The notes under the pieces: model-generated
The model's input: the letters and a program-made list of their open reading frames with translations, nothing else
The model's database searches: none
What the model was told of the DNA's origin: nothing
Part shown: piece after piece, positions 13,404 through 24,899 of the stretch
Layout of the letters: the number at the start of each line of letters is the position of its first letter
Numbering within the stretch: position 1 is the first letter of the stretch
Program-made: the position numbers and the translations under genes
Source: Misgurnus anguillicaudatus
Lineage: Eukaryota; Chordata; Actinopteri; Cypriniformes; Cobitidae
Assembly (NCBI RefSeq): GCF_027580225.2
Contig: NC_073357.2
Span: forward strand, 41,130,001-41,194,000
Length of the DNA: 64,000 bases
Direction: 5' to 3'

Positions 13404-14887
13404 GCTCAGGTTGAACTTGATTGCTTTTCATTAATATGAATCAATATATTGTAATACAATACAATATGATTTAATATTAATATAGTCCTGGCGGCAGTAT
13501 AAGTCAAGGAATTTCCCACAAAATACTTGTAAACATAGCCAAAGTGGAGGTCTGGCAGTAAATATAAAATATGAAATCAGTGCGGTGTATAATCTTAAGT
13601 GTCCAAAACTTTTCTTTGGTAGAGGTCATTTAAATAACCTTGGCTTGAAACAGACAGAAAACTGACCAGCTTGGGCTGGAGAGCCCACTGTACACTGCCG
13701 TTTTCTTCCCCGCCGACCTCTCTGGTAAGTCACGTGACTAAACTATCAATGCTGATGTTATTTTGGAAAGAAACACGCCTGCGCACATATGCATTCGTCT
13801 ACAGAGCGATAAATACAATCAAAATGGTGAATGCATTGAGCACTTTTGTTTAGAAGCGTTTATAAACATTATACACAGTTGTGTAGGCCATCATTCTTGA
13901 TTAAGTTACAGTATACTCACGCTTGCCTATAGACTAAATTAACACATGACGTCACTCTTACCAAATATAAGCGTTTAGGCAGTTTACACAGGGATGACAA
14001 GGTATTATTATCAAAAACATGCACTTTGAAACCAGTCTACTGCCCTCATCAGGTAAATGAATAGCCAAACTGCAAGAAATCATTCCTGTTTTCGATTGAC
14101 ATCATCCCCTAAACATGGAAATCCAGTGGCTTGTGCAATTATTCCACAAAGGGTCTACTGCTAAAGTAAAAATGCTAAAGAATAACATGTGTTATCATTA
14201 GCAATAACATCTATAAAGTTCAGTCAGTTTGTGATCAAATTCTGCAATATTAAAGCCTTTTCATCTGAGAGATTTATAAGCCATTGCACATGCGCTCTAT
14301 CACTCATTAGCTTACATGCATTCAAATCTAAATTGCTAAAGGATTAAGTGGAGAGCTAATGCTGTGTGTTTTCATACTGATTGCCTTCAGGTCTGAAAAC
14401 TCCTGCTATGAGAGGAGTATAATGAGGCAAGAGATATTTGATCGATGGCTCTAGTTTAATGTGAAAATGAAATAGTTTGGGAACCGCAGCGTTTTTCTTT
14501 ATATATTGTGTGCTGAGACATGCTGTAAATTGAAGTAGCACGGCTATTCAGCCAGAGCGAGTATCATATACTGTGAAGATTCAGAGGTGTTATACTGCTC
14601 TTAACTTCCATAGACATCAAACGATACATGTGCCTTGAATTAAAAATCACCACAGATCCAGCAATAAGATATTATCACATAGTAAGTCAAGATACTGTAT
14701 TAAGATTTTTTAGGTTTAACTGCTGTACTAACAGTTTAGTATGTGGATTTTAGTATGTGATATACAATTTGCAATATGAAACCATAGAGAAACTAAAGTC
14801 TTTAAAAGGATAGTCTTAAAAAGGTTCAAGTAATTTCATACATACAATTGATGTATAGGAGACATATAAAAAAGTAAAAATTTTGAG
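13404..14887. other. Unique non-coding DNA
   Basis: No repeat termini or family motifs. A good splice-donor-like word (CTGGTAAGT) at about 13721 follows a short GC-balanced segment, but no coding frame or acceptor supports an exon. Confidence 0.45.
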
Positions 14888-14891
14888 TTAA

Positions 14892-15280
14892 AGGGCACCT
14901 ATTTCATTGCTAAAAAACAACGTTATTTTGTGTATTTGGTATAATACCATTTTTCCACATTTTTGTAGCTCCAGATTTCACTGTCTTCCTTAAACGCACG
15001 GGTTTTGTACAAAACGCATGGATTTGAAAAGCGCTGTGTCCCTGATTGTCCAGCTAATCAGCACATTGTGATTGGCTCTGACATCAACCGGAAATGTGAC
15101 GCTCCTTACCATGTTTGAAAGATTCAGTCACAATGCAATGCTAACAGGAGTTAACTTATAGCCTGTGAGTCAGAAGTGGGAGGAATTATGATAATGTCGG
15201 TCTTGTCTACATCACCAATCCTAGGAAGTAAACTGTTGCCTACAATCTGTGTGTTTGTTATAGTCCAAGAAAAGAAATTT
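14892..15280. mobile_element. TTAA-targeting element, copy A (left part)
   Basis: The left end is TTAA (14888-14891) followed by AGGGCACCTATTTCATTGC. About 370 bp from here align in inverse orientation with the copy that ends at 33294, including a shared block that starts GTCCAAGAAAAG. No matching right terminus was found, so this copy is truncated or diverged on its right. TTAA targeting fits the piggyBac or Kolobok superfamilies; the sequence does not decide between them. Confidence 0.6.
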
Positions 15281-15432
15281 ACGTGGGAGACGCTAACTTG
15301 CGTCATCGTTTACTTTGGGGTTTGTACCTTTTGCATATCGTTAACATGTACTAATACACACTTACTTACTCGATTGCTCGAGTACTCAAATGTGGCATCG
15401 ATAATTGATCACAAAAATTATGATCATGTGAG

Positions 15433-15450
15433 TTTATTTATTTATTTATT
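15433..15450. repeat. (TTTA)n microsatellite
   Basis: Four tandem TTTA units, directly visible. Confidence 0.8.
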
Positions 15451-16072
15451 GTGGATATGGCGGCATTTGGATGTCTAGTGTTACAAGCACATGGTAGTAA
15501 AGACTGGGTCTGGAGATACGTGTTTGACGTTGTGTGGAGCTACGCAGACCGGCATATGACATCAGTAACATTACCATGCATTATTCAAAAACAAACAGAT
15601 AATTCCGCACACCCGCACCGCAGCAACCTGCCGACCCGCGCAATGCACGGCAGCCCGCCGATCCCGTGAAGCGGGCCACACCTCAAATCAAAAGCGCCGT
15701 CAAAAGGTCAATGGGTTATCATCTCATATTTAAACATCAAATGTCAAGAGATACATATGAGCATAAACAATACATCTTGACTGAGAACAGGTGAGAGCAC
15801 GACACGACAGCTAATCGCTAAAATGATAGCGAAAGACTTAAAGCTGGTTAATGTTATAAAGCTTGTGCTTTGACTGGACATGTTTAAAAGTGTGTTGTTT
15901 ATGATGCACATCCACAAAGGGAGTTAAAATTTCTGTACATAACTTAGTTGACAACTTAGTTGAAGTCTTGCATTTTATGCAGATAGATACACGTTGTACA
16001 TTTATGTTGTATAAAGGTTTAATATTATGTAGAGTGAGTCATATAGAAAGCACTTCGGTTTGTGTTTATTAA

Positions 16073-16309
16073 AGGCGGAGTCCACGATGTTTGAAAGCCA
16101 ATGTTGATATTTGAAATCACCTAAACAAACACGCCCCTACCCCAGTAGAATCTGGACCTTCTGTTGATAGACCCGCCCCACACATACGCAACCCGGCAAG
16201 GATGTCGGTTAGTAGACACGCTCCTTACTGCTGATTGGCTATAAGTGTGTTTTGGTAGTCGGCCTGTCTCCTTTTCCAAAGCGCTTTTCAAACATCGTGG
16301 ACTCCGCCT
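16073..16309 (+). mobile_element. TTAA MITE, family 1, copy 1
   Basis: The termini are AGGCGGAGTCCACGATGTTT and its inverted complement, with a match of about 24 bp. TTAA lies directly on each side (16069-16072 and 16310-16313), the target of piggyBac and Kolobok transposases. The 237-bp body has no coding capacity. It is nearly identical, in opposite orientation, to the element at 19796-20033. Confidence 0.88.
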
Positions 16310-16945
16310 TTAACTCTTTAGTTTCACTTCATCATGCAGCTATTCCTGTAAAAGGTTTCTGTTAAAAACATTTAATTCATGAATAATCTAGTATGTGTTC
16401 ATTGTTCTGTCATAGTTTCTTCAAAATTAAGTTTTGTTTGAGTGTTTTTAATAAAGATATTTTCATTTTCACCATGACGTGTACGCCCGCCCCTTTGATT
16501 GCCCCGCCCCCAGTTAATCGAATACTCGTTGTTCAGACCTATAAATGCACGTCCCTAGTTGGGTCACTGTAAGAAAATGCAACTAATATATTTTGTTGTA
16601 ATATGTATTTTATTGCACTGCACAATGTATTGAATTTTGTTGCTCATGCAATATTGTTTTGTTCCATGGTGGGTGGGGCTAAAGATGGGCTGTGCAGTGA
16701 TGTAAAAGTGGGTGTTGATCATCTGCGGCCTCTTATTGCAATGTGATGCCATACTGAGACAAAATCAGACATGAACTATTTTGGCAGCTTGGTTTCAATA
16801 AAAGCTGTTTTGGACTGTCAAGAAAGTTTTCAGTTTTTAAACACACTGAATGCGTTGTCCCAGAATCCACACATCTCTGTGTTATTATAGGAACAACACA
16901 TTTTGTGCTACTTTTAACACAACTTGCGTTTTATTTTAACACAAA

Positions 16946-18194
16946 GGGCCCTATTTTCACGATCTGAAATGCAAGTGCGAAGCGCAAAGCGCAAGTGACT
17001 TTGTGGGCGGATCTTGGGCACTGTTTCTATTTTCCCAGCGGGAGAAATGAGTCTTGCGCCAGGTGCAAATCAATAAGGGGCTGGTCTGAAGTAGGTTCAT
17101 TATTCATAGGTGTGGTTTGGGTGTAACGTCAAATAAACCAATCAGAACGCTATCCAACATTCCCTTTAAACGCAAGTGCGCAAGTTCCATGGTGGGTTGC
17201 TATTATAATGACGGATTTACCAGGTGCACGCCAGGAGCGGTTCACAGCTGAGGAGACCGACGTTCTTGTAAGAGCAGTCAAAGACAGAGAAGTTGTTTTG
17301 TATGGGGATGGGAGAAACCCGCCCAAATCAGCGTAGGTTAAACAGGCGTGAGAGGAAATAGCCGCAATTGTCTCATCAGCTGGCTTCCCCATCGTTGGGC
17401 CAAGCGCTACAATGATGTCAGGAGACGGGGAATCCCAAGCTTGCCAGCATAAATCGGGCACGCCGTGTAACGGGAGGTGGATCTGTCTCTACACATGACC
17501 TGACGTCAGCCAAGGACATCGCTGCGTGCACCCTCACCGCTGAAAGGGTTTGGGGGCTTTGATATCGGAAACACAAGCAAGGTCCAACCCCAAAGTACAC
17601 TTACAAAGCAAGTTCACATACATTAAGGTTTCTTATGAAAACATTTGAATTATTATTTACATAAAATAAACGTAATACAGCCACTCAACAAACTTATGAA
17701 AATATTTCAATCGTTATTTGCATGATATTTTTTTAACGCAGCTACACAATACATAAAAACTATCACCACAGTGCTCACCACAATGGTTTCCCTTATCTCA
17801 TGTGTTAATATTTTTTATTGTAACAATTAATGATTTGCAAAAATAACTGTTGCATCTGTGTAGATTAGATAAGCAATGCGCGTTGTGCACGCTATACATT
17901 ATGGTCAAGCATGCGCCCTTAAAATAGCATAATGAACTACGTGCAACGCGCCACTGACTTTAGACTAGTTTTTTCTGGTTAGTAGCGCAATTGTTTTTTG
18001 AAACTGCAAAATAGCATCAGGGATGGTTTGCGCCAGAACACGCCTCCTTTTTTGCGCTGAAGGAGCGCAAGTTCATTCCCTAGTTTGCCGACGTGCGTCT
18101 GTGGAGGGAAAAACCCGCTGTGTGCCGGTGCAAAATACGAAATGATACATGCGTCACTGACAAAGTAAATTGCGCTGGGTGCAAGAGAGGGCCC
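16946..18194 (+). mobile_element. PIF/Harbinger element, copy 3, with MYB-like relic
   Basis: Bounded by GGGCCCTATTTT at the left and AGAGGGCCC at the right, the same ends as the copies at 2885 and 38875. The flanks show AAA on both sides, a poor fit to the usual TWA, so the duplication is uncertain. A broken MYB/SANT-like gene lies inside (17208-17570). The element seems to sit in a sequence rich in AACACA words, parts of which recur near 37993. Confidence 0.65.
17208..17570 (+). pseudogene. Harbinger MYB/SANT-like DNA-binding protein relic
   Basis: PIF/Harbinger elements carry a second gene for a MYB/SANT-like protein that brings the transposase to its target. From the ATG at 17208 the frame reads an N-terminus with RFTAEETDVLVRAV, the first SANT-like helix pattern of that family. 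It meets an in-frame stop after about 40 codons and another soon after. A second frame continues with KRYNDVRRRG, the typical basic segment, and a third with KLASINRA followed by a TGGG motif. These family landmarks come in the expected order but need at least two frame changes and skipping of stops, so the gene is dead. No DDE transposase is visible in the element. The family call is from motif recall; confidence is good because several separate motifs are collinear. Confidence 0.7.
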
Positions 18195-18197
18195 AAA

Positions 18198-19612
18198 ATG
18201 ACACATAATGTGTTAACAGCATAACACAAAAAATGTGTACAAAATGAACACATCCTTTCTTAGAGTGTGTCAATAAGCAACCCACTGTGCAACTTGCCTG
18301 TATATTGTGATCATCCCCTGCATTAGATGTACTTTTTTCCTGGTAAATAATGCAAATGTTCAACAGCATTTTATAGCCAGGATTTCAATGTTAGCTATAG
18401 CCTACATTCCCGAGTCTCTGTAGAAATAGATTTAAAAGTGTTTCCGATTTTCTGAACATTCAGATTTACTTTCTCTCTCTCTCTCGCCCAAAGCTACACT
18501 CCAGGTGGCTGATATTTTTGGTGTCTCTTTCCAACTCTCACAATTAGGAAACAATCAGGTGATGTTATTACTTTTCTTTGTTTTGCACTTTACGTTTTGT
18601 CCTTATTACATGACAATTATTTTGATGAACTAAATCTAAAACCACAAGGAAGCAGACAGTTTTCAGCAAAGCCTGTAGTGAGGATAATATCATCACAGCT
18701 TGACATAGGTTATTATATGCTCAGATCAACTTCAATCTCTCAGATTTTGACTGAGAATATTCTAAACTAGAAAGAGAAGTGACTGTGGGAATGGGAATTC
18801 ACTGGAATGACCTGATATTAGCTTTGGGTTGTTCTTTCGCTTTGTGTTCTTTAAAGATGGAGTTTTGTTTTATGTGAAACTACCTACAGTATTTTGTCTT
18901 TGAACTGTACATGCTTAACCACAATCTTGGTAACCATGACGATGGTAATTCAGCATTATAATATACACACACTAAGGATTACAGAACAAATAGCATTCAA
19001 TAAAACAAAACACAAAAAAAAACTGCTAAAATAAAGTGTGTTCATTAAGCTTTCCTTATAGTTGTAGATTTCCCAAAGAGCAAGCACTATAGTTTCACAG
19101 GAATGTAAACAGCTTCTGCAATTCTGAGGACTGTGAAGCATCAGAATAAATAAAAGAATGAATACAATCAAAAGAAATGAATGTAGTATAGCAAGTCAAG
19201 CATGAAAGTGAGGATAAAATGTTCTGTTAGAATGTTAATTGTGAGTTTGTAATCATACCATAAATATTAATGTGCTCATTAGCAGGTGTCAGCCCCATCA
19301 CATTTGTACATTTTCGAGTCTTCTGTGATGAGGTTGTTAATGAAATCGAAATGACATTGTGGATGTGCCAGCAGAATGAGTTGTGAATAAACTGTGAATG
19401 TGGTGACCACTGGCATGCCAAAATTGTCTTCAGGTTCTAACACATATTATATATAACCATATTATAACCACGCTATTGGTTAAAACTTTTGGATCACTTG
19501 ACTAAAACTCTTTTATGATCTTAAAAACATTTTGATATCAAGACATGCTTTTATGTTTAAGAAAAATGATGCCAAAACTAAGATGTTATAATTATCATTT
19601 TTTTTTTATAAA
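18198..19612. other. Mostly unique non-coding DNA
   Basis: A short CT run lies at about 18472-18485. The first 50 bases are rich in AACACA-type words and seem to continue the sequence interrupted by Harbinger copy 3. Nothing else was recognised. Confidence 0.45.
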
Positions 19613-19614
19613 TT

Positions 19615-20122
19615 CATGTGTCCTGAGTCCTGTCTGTGTCTGCCCTTTTTTGGTTGCCTTGTTCCCTCTTGTTCCTGTGTTGCTCCACCCCTTTGTTTGT
19701 GGCTGTTGACACTCATTGATTCTCCACTCCCTCCTTGCTTGTTGTTATGGTTACTCATTGTTTCTGTTATGTGATTGGTTCCTGTCATGTTTTAAAGGCA
19801 GAGTCCACAATTTTTGAAAAACACTTTGGAAAAGGAGACGGGCCGACTCCCAAAACACACTTATAGCCAATCAGCAGTAAGGAGCGTGTCTACTAACCGT
19901 CATCGTTGCCTGGGTTGCGTATGTGTGGGGCGGGTCTATCAACAGAAGGTCCAGATTCTATTGGGGTAGGGGCGTGTTTGTTTAGGTGATTTCAAATATC
20001 AACATTGGCTTTCAAACATCGTGGACTCCGCCTTTAATACTCTGCCTGTTAATTGCTTGTTTGTCAGTCATTGTTTAATGTTGGGCTGTGTTCCTGTTTC
20101 CTGTAATGTTTTGAATTTTATA
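19615..20122 (+). mobile_element. Possible LTR fragment split by a MITE
   Basis: Outside the MITE at 19796-20033 the sequence is T/C-rich with repeated CCTGT words, like the two LTRs at 54497 and 62936. Joining the flanks at TTAA gives a TATA-box-like word (TTTAATACTC). No TG...CA boundaries or target duplication were found. This is a composition-based suggestion only. Confidence 0.3.
19796..20033 (-). mobile_element. TTAA MITE, family 1, copy 2 (inverted)
   Basis: The right end read on the minus strand starts AGGCGGAGTCCACGATGTTT, identical to copy 1. The left end has several substitutions. TTAA flanks both sides (19792-19795 and 20034-20037). The interior is closely similar to copy 1 in reverse orientation, including the word for a CCAATCAGCAG box. 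No coding capacity. Confidence 0.88.
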
Positions 20123-20126
20123 TTAA

Positions 20127-21719
20127 AGAGCCAGTAAGATGACAATTTTAAGCATCCTATCACTGTTTATAAGTCCCGGACAACAGGTTTAAATGGATGC
20201 AAGGTCAAAAAACACTGTAATTTTCTCAACATATAAATTTAAAATTACCCCATTTCTCAGAGATCCCCAAACGATTCGTGTGAAGCCGTTCAACGACTTA
20301 GTCTGCCTAAACCCCACCTTTCAGTAGCCTACTCTGCTCTGATTGGTCAACTGACAGAGTCTCTGCACAGACCACAGATCAGTGGCACGACCAACAATAG
20401 TGCACCATGTATGGGCCTAGTGCTAACATGATTTACTGAGAAGACATTATCGACATCAATACATATCATTCATCATTAATCCAAGCAATAAAAATGACGA
20501 TAGAAACTAACATTTTACACTCATATAAGCATTTATGTAAACTAACCGGGTCATAGCAAAACCGTAAATGAGCATGCGCTAGCCGTTTGCTAACGTGACT
20601 TTCTGACAGTAAATTAAGAGTTTAAACAACAACATCATTCATCATTAATCCAAGCAATAACAACGACGATAAAAACAAAACATTTTACACTCATTTAAGC
20701 ATTTATGTAAGCTAACCGGGTCATAGCAAAACCGTAAGTGAGTATGTGCTAGCCGTTTGCTAACGTGACTTTCTGACAGTAAATTAAGAGTTTAAACAAC
20801 GACATCATTTATCATTAATCCAAGTAATAACAACGACGATAAAAACTAACAATTTTACACTCATTTAAGCATTTATGTAAAATAACCGGGTCATAGCAAA
20901 CCCGTAAGTGCAGCATAAGCCGCTTGCTATCGTTACTCTGACAGTATATAGAGTTTAAACAATGACATAATTTATCATTAATCCAAGCAGTATTAATGAC
21001 AATAGCCATTTTACACTCATTTAAGCATTTATGTAAACTAACCGGGTCAAAACCCCAAGTGAGCATGCGTTACGTTAACCGCTTTCTATCGTGACTCTGA
21101 CAGTATATAGAGTTTAAACAACGACATCATTCATCATTAATCCAAGCAGTATAAATGACGATAGCCATTTTAAACTCATTTAAGCAAGTATGTAGCTATA
21201 ATCATACTTACAGGTTGTGGTTAGGAGATGCATGTTTCTCCAAATAAAGTGGGTACTGAACCATCTTTCATTGCCAAACGTCTAAATCCCTCCGTTAAAA
21301 ATTTATTTTAACCACTGATTCTTAACCACTGAGCCAGACACGTTTAGTATATCCCTCCTTGAAAAAGTCTCCTTTGGTAGTGAAAACAACACAAACTGAA
21401 AACACAGCGTGAGCTGATGTTTACACACACTAGCTGTGGGCGGGTCATAGTTTTCATTTCTCCTGCGGGCAAGGCTGTAGGCGGAGATTAGTATCTCGTG
21501 TGACGTGGAAGTGTTTGTGTGACGTGGATAAAGACAGGCAGGAGATTCAATCCATATAACGACTCGTTTCAGGGATTCAGAGTTGACTCCCTACTTTAGA
21601 AGCCAATAACTTTATTAATCGTGCACTTTTTGGTTCAACTACTTTGCACATTGTTTACATTGATGGACAGCTACACACTGCAATACAGGTCAGTTTAGAT
21701 TTTGGATCTGTGTGGCTCT
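20127..21719. mobile_element. TTAA-flanked element with internal tandem array
   Basis: TTAA flanks both ends (20123-20126 and 21720-21723). The termini are AGAGCCA and TGGCTCT, a 7-bp perfect inverted repeat extending loosely to AGAT. The 1593-bp body has no transposase. A ~165-bp tandem array occupies 20465-21195. Short termini plus TTAA suggest a Kolobok-type or other TTAA-targeting non-autonomous element. The pairing of the ends is inferred, because 7 bp alone could be chance, but both lie exactly at TTAA. Confidence 0.6.
20465..21195 (+). repeat. Tandem array of ~160-170-bp units (about 4.4 copies)
   Basis: The marker word ATCATTAATCCAAG recurs at about 20472, 20641, 20811, 20974 and 21133, giving periods of 169, 170, 163 and 159 bp. 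Each unit also holds TTTAAGCATTTATGTAA and ACCGGGTCA blocks. Units shorten toward the right by small internal deletions. The array ends inside a unit near 21195. Confidence 0.92.
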
Positions 21720-21768
21720 TTAAAAACTACATGCTGCACTTGGATTCGCTGCCTTTGCCTGCCTCAAT

Positions 21769-22125
21769 TAGTGATTGGAGAAAAAAGCTTTTTGAAGCTT
21801 TGAATCAATTGATCAAATTGCTTTGAAAATTGATTCAGTTTTTCGAAGCGTTCGAAACACCACACACGCTGGCGACACCTGCTGGTCAATATTGTTTAAA
21901 AGCAGTTCTGTCCAAAAAGTTTACACTTTTTAACAATTTTCCCTAGTGGTGAATCATCTGATTTTTGAAACGTTTCGAAACAGTTATGACGTAATGAAGC
22001 CTAGTTTGCTAAAATCACATGACTTGGCTAGTTTTGAAACACTTTCCGAACCAATGATTTGAAACAAAAGATTCGTAAAAGTTTCGAAGCCTCATGCAGC
22101 AGTGCTTCAAAAGCGACCATCACTA
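21769..22125. mobile_element. hAT-type MITE
   Basis: The ends are TAGTGATTGG at the left and, read inverted from the right, TAGTGATGGTCGCTTTTGAA. The flanking 8-mers are GCCTCAAT (21761-21768) and GCCTCAAG (22126-22133), 7 of 8 identical, matching the hAT target length. The interior repeats TTCGAA and GAAGC words, seen in other fish hAT MITEs. No coding capacity. Confidence 0.75.
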
Positions 22126-22251
22126 GCCTCAAGCTTAACAGCATGATTGAATGGCATAGATTGAACTTCATCAATATTGTATACGTATATTCTTTATGAC
22201 CTTAAAAGCTTATTGCTTAAATTGCAAAATAACTTGTAGTAATTTATTTTG

Positions 22252-22556
22252 TATAGACGGTTTCATCGGACGCACGTGCAGTGATGCACTAAGAATCTGG
22301 TCGAACTTTACTTCCGGTTTCAGTTTTTTTAATGGTCTGACTAGTTGCTAAACTGAACTCTTGAACAAATACCTCATCGAAAATATCAAATGTTTCGGTT
22401 TCCTAGATAATCTAGGTGTTGTTTGTTTCGCTTGTTATATAAACAAACTACGTTTAAAGTACTTTGTTGTTATTTATTCTTAGCGGAGTTTACCGGAAGT
22501 TACGTGTTGACCACAAAAGGTGCTTGTTTATGTTGTTACTGCTGATACCGTCTATA
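22252..22556. mobile_element. TA-flanked short inverted-repeat MITE
   Basis: The termini are TATAGACGGTTTCA and, inverted from the right, TATAGACGGTATCA. The outermost TA on each side may be the duplicated target (Tc1/mariner-like), or the TAGAC start may link it to the Harbinger-type element at 46673, which begins TAGACCCCTTCA. About 305 bp, no coding capacity; superfamily undecided. Confidence 0.6.
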
Positions 22557-24810
22557 GTCAAAACATAGTTACTTCCATTTAGTATTTCACAGTTTCAATG
22601 AGTTTACAATTGTTATAAATGTAAGGAATAAAGTGCAATTTATACTCATGCGTAGATTCTATGCCGTGGCTATGCATAGGCTGTGCGTTGCTCTGCTTAG
22701 CCTGACGTGCACCTCGCCAAAATTGTAACAACACCTTCGTTCTACGCAGACCACAAGCACTGTGATTGTGACTGAAAATAAAATCTGCCTCACATTTCTT
22801 CATAGGCATTTATGCTTGCAACAGGAAGAATAAAGATGGGCCAAGTTGAGGAGTGATTTTGACTCAAACTGCAACAAAAGTCGTTGTCTATTTACCTATA
22901 TCACTCCTGGTCTTCTCAAATCATATAAAACAAGCTGCTGCTGCTTCTTCTTTGTGGGTTTACTGGCCAAGCTGCTTCTTCTTTGACTGTTGTGCTGCTA
23001 CTGTGGGTTACACGAGTAGATACTGCCTACTAGCGGTCTGCATGTGTAATTGCATGTCGACGCGGACAACAACACATAGCCTATGGCATCGAGGCTACAC
23101 CGTAGGACTTACGCACAACTATAATAAACCCTTGAGTATCATGTGATCCTTTCCACCAGCAGTGTATTCATAGAAATAATAAACTGCTGCGACAGGCCCC
23201 ACGACAGTTATCATTAACTTTTTTTATGTGTGTCAGGAACCATCACCCCACTGGGAAGGACTACAAAGAGCACATGGATGGACCGATCATTAAATAGTCA
23301 AGAAACATCTTCATTTTCAGTCCCAATACTCTTGTGGTTCTGTCTGGTCTGCTCTCAGCTTGAATATTCATTCATTTTCTGATGCAACCTGTTGAAAATG
23401 TACATTAAAAAAGAGGACTTTATCTGAATGGAGAAAAATGCAATTAAAGACCTCCAATAATTAACATCTAATCTTATAATTACCCTTATTATAATAGGAT
23501 TTAAAGAAAGAATTTATAAAGCCCAGTTTGAGGCGCTGTACATTAAGCTGATATTATGCGCAGCACCGTATTTAAATCAAAAGAAGCAATTATGTCATAG
23601 AATGATGACTCATTACCTCTCTTTGAAAGCCTTGCCTGCATCAAATATGAGATTTTGCTTTTATTCAAAGGGCGCTGCTTAAAATAGTCCTGTTACACAG
23701 TGTTACAAAGCCAACTCATGTCCCATTAAGTCAAGAAAATACTCTTTTTAGGAATTAAACATCAGCTTGTGAAAAAGAACAATGGTCCCTAATAGGCTGA
23801 TTTTTTTTCACCGATGCGCAGTGGAGGTATTGAAAACACGGCAAGGTTTGGATTTCAGAGGTTCATTGCATTTTCTGCTAATTAAGAATCAACATGCTTA
23901 AAAATATGCTTAACACTTACATTTTTAGTTTACTTACTCTCATAGTTCAAAGCATTGATCCGATTACCTTTATACAGGAAAATACTGTATGTCTTCTCCA
24001 TTTAATAAACACAATACACTTTTTTCCCTCACTAAACATGTTTTTTTTTAACTTATGATAAACTAATTTAGTGTTAAAATGGAAAGGCTCAGGAGTAAAG
24101 GTGTATGCAACGATTCAGTTTTTCCATAAATAGGACCTGATGTGATGGCATCCTCTGCAACATTAAATTCCATACTAATTCTACTAATTCATTTCTTTCT
24201 CGCTGTTTGGGGGAGTCTGGGCTCCACGCAGGGCAAAAATCAATTTGCCATCTCAGATTGTCATATTCCCTCTCACCTACCCGTCTGCCTGCAATTATTG
24301 TCTCACAGCCACCTCTTGCTGAAAAAAGGGTCCCCTGAGTGGCAATCCATTTTTTTATAAGCAGACATTCACATGGTCCGACATACAGAAATGCACACAG
24401 TACTCCACAGGAGATTAGGGGTGGCTTGTTGTGACCCCAACTTATAAAAGACTGAAGTTTGTGTGTGATGTTGGCAGGCTGGCATTTTTCCTAACAGACC
24501 TATGAGCAAGAGTTTGTCCACTGCAGTACAGTCACCTTGCACCTACACCACATGATTACCATCAATGCAACATTTAGGTTTGTTCAACCCCATATGAAAA
24601 TTTGATTTCAAATCAGTTCCATAAGTTCTTTAATTGTCTTTGGAACACATTTTTAGAGATTTTTGATGAAAACTAGAAGGTCGCAGTGCATGCATAGTCT
24701 GCTTGTTCGTTAATGCAATTATAACGGCTAAGGTTAAACCGTACAAGCTAGCATATTAATAATGTAACGCATACAGTAAAGTGCTAAGTTAAGCCAAAGT
24801 TGGCTGACTC
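22557..24810. other. Mostly unique non-coding DNA
   Basis: No element boundaries were found. Short GCTGCTTCTTCTTTG-like duplications near 22935-22985 make a small imperfect direct repeat. Open frames here carry no family motif. Confidence 0.45.
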
Positions 24811-24899
24811 TCCCTGGGACGAAAAAAACCCCTAGGAGAAAACCTCCTAGAAGGACAAAAACCCTTGGGAGAAATTTATATATTTATATATATATAGAT
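24811..24899 (+). repeat. Possible SINE/LINE tail-like repeat with TA run
   Basis: The text CCTGGGACGAAAAAAACCCC, then CTAGGAG and CTTGGGAGAAA words, resembles a dispersed fish repeat I have seen near retrotransposon tails. It ends in a TATATATTTATATATATA run. Family and limits are not certain. Confidence 0.3.

Larger units (their letters stand above)
15350..16557. mobile_element. Probable hAT-like relic, right terminus clear
   Basis: The right edge read on the minus strand starts CTAGGGACGTGCATTTATAG and continues into a CGAGTATTCG block. A related block (TACTCGATTGCTCGAGTACTC, split by one base) lies near 15367 at the left. The (C)TAGGGACGTGCA start resembles hAT termini known from fish, but no 8-bp duplication was found. 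A TTAA MITE is nested inside at 16073-16309. The interior at 15600-15690 is unusually GC-rich. Left limit is approximate. Confidence 0.35.

Noticed and set aside
13671..13735. ATG followed by a consensus-like splice donor (CTGGTAAGT)
   Set aside because: No acceptor, no matching downstream exon and no protein family match; insufficient for an exon call.
20465..21195. CRISPR or centromeric satellite
   Set aside because: Only about 4.4 units, contained within a TTAA element; no evidence of a long satellite here.
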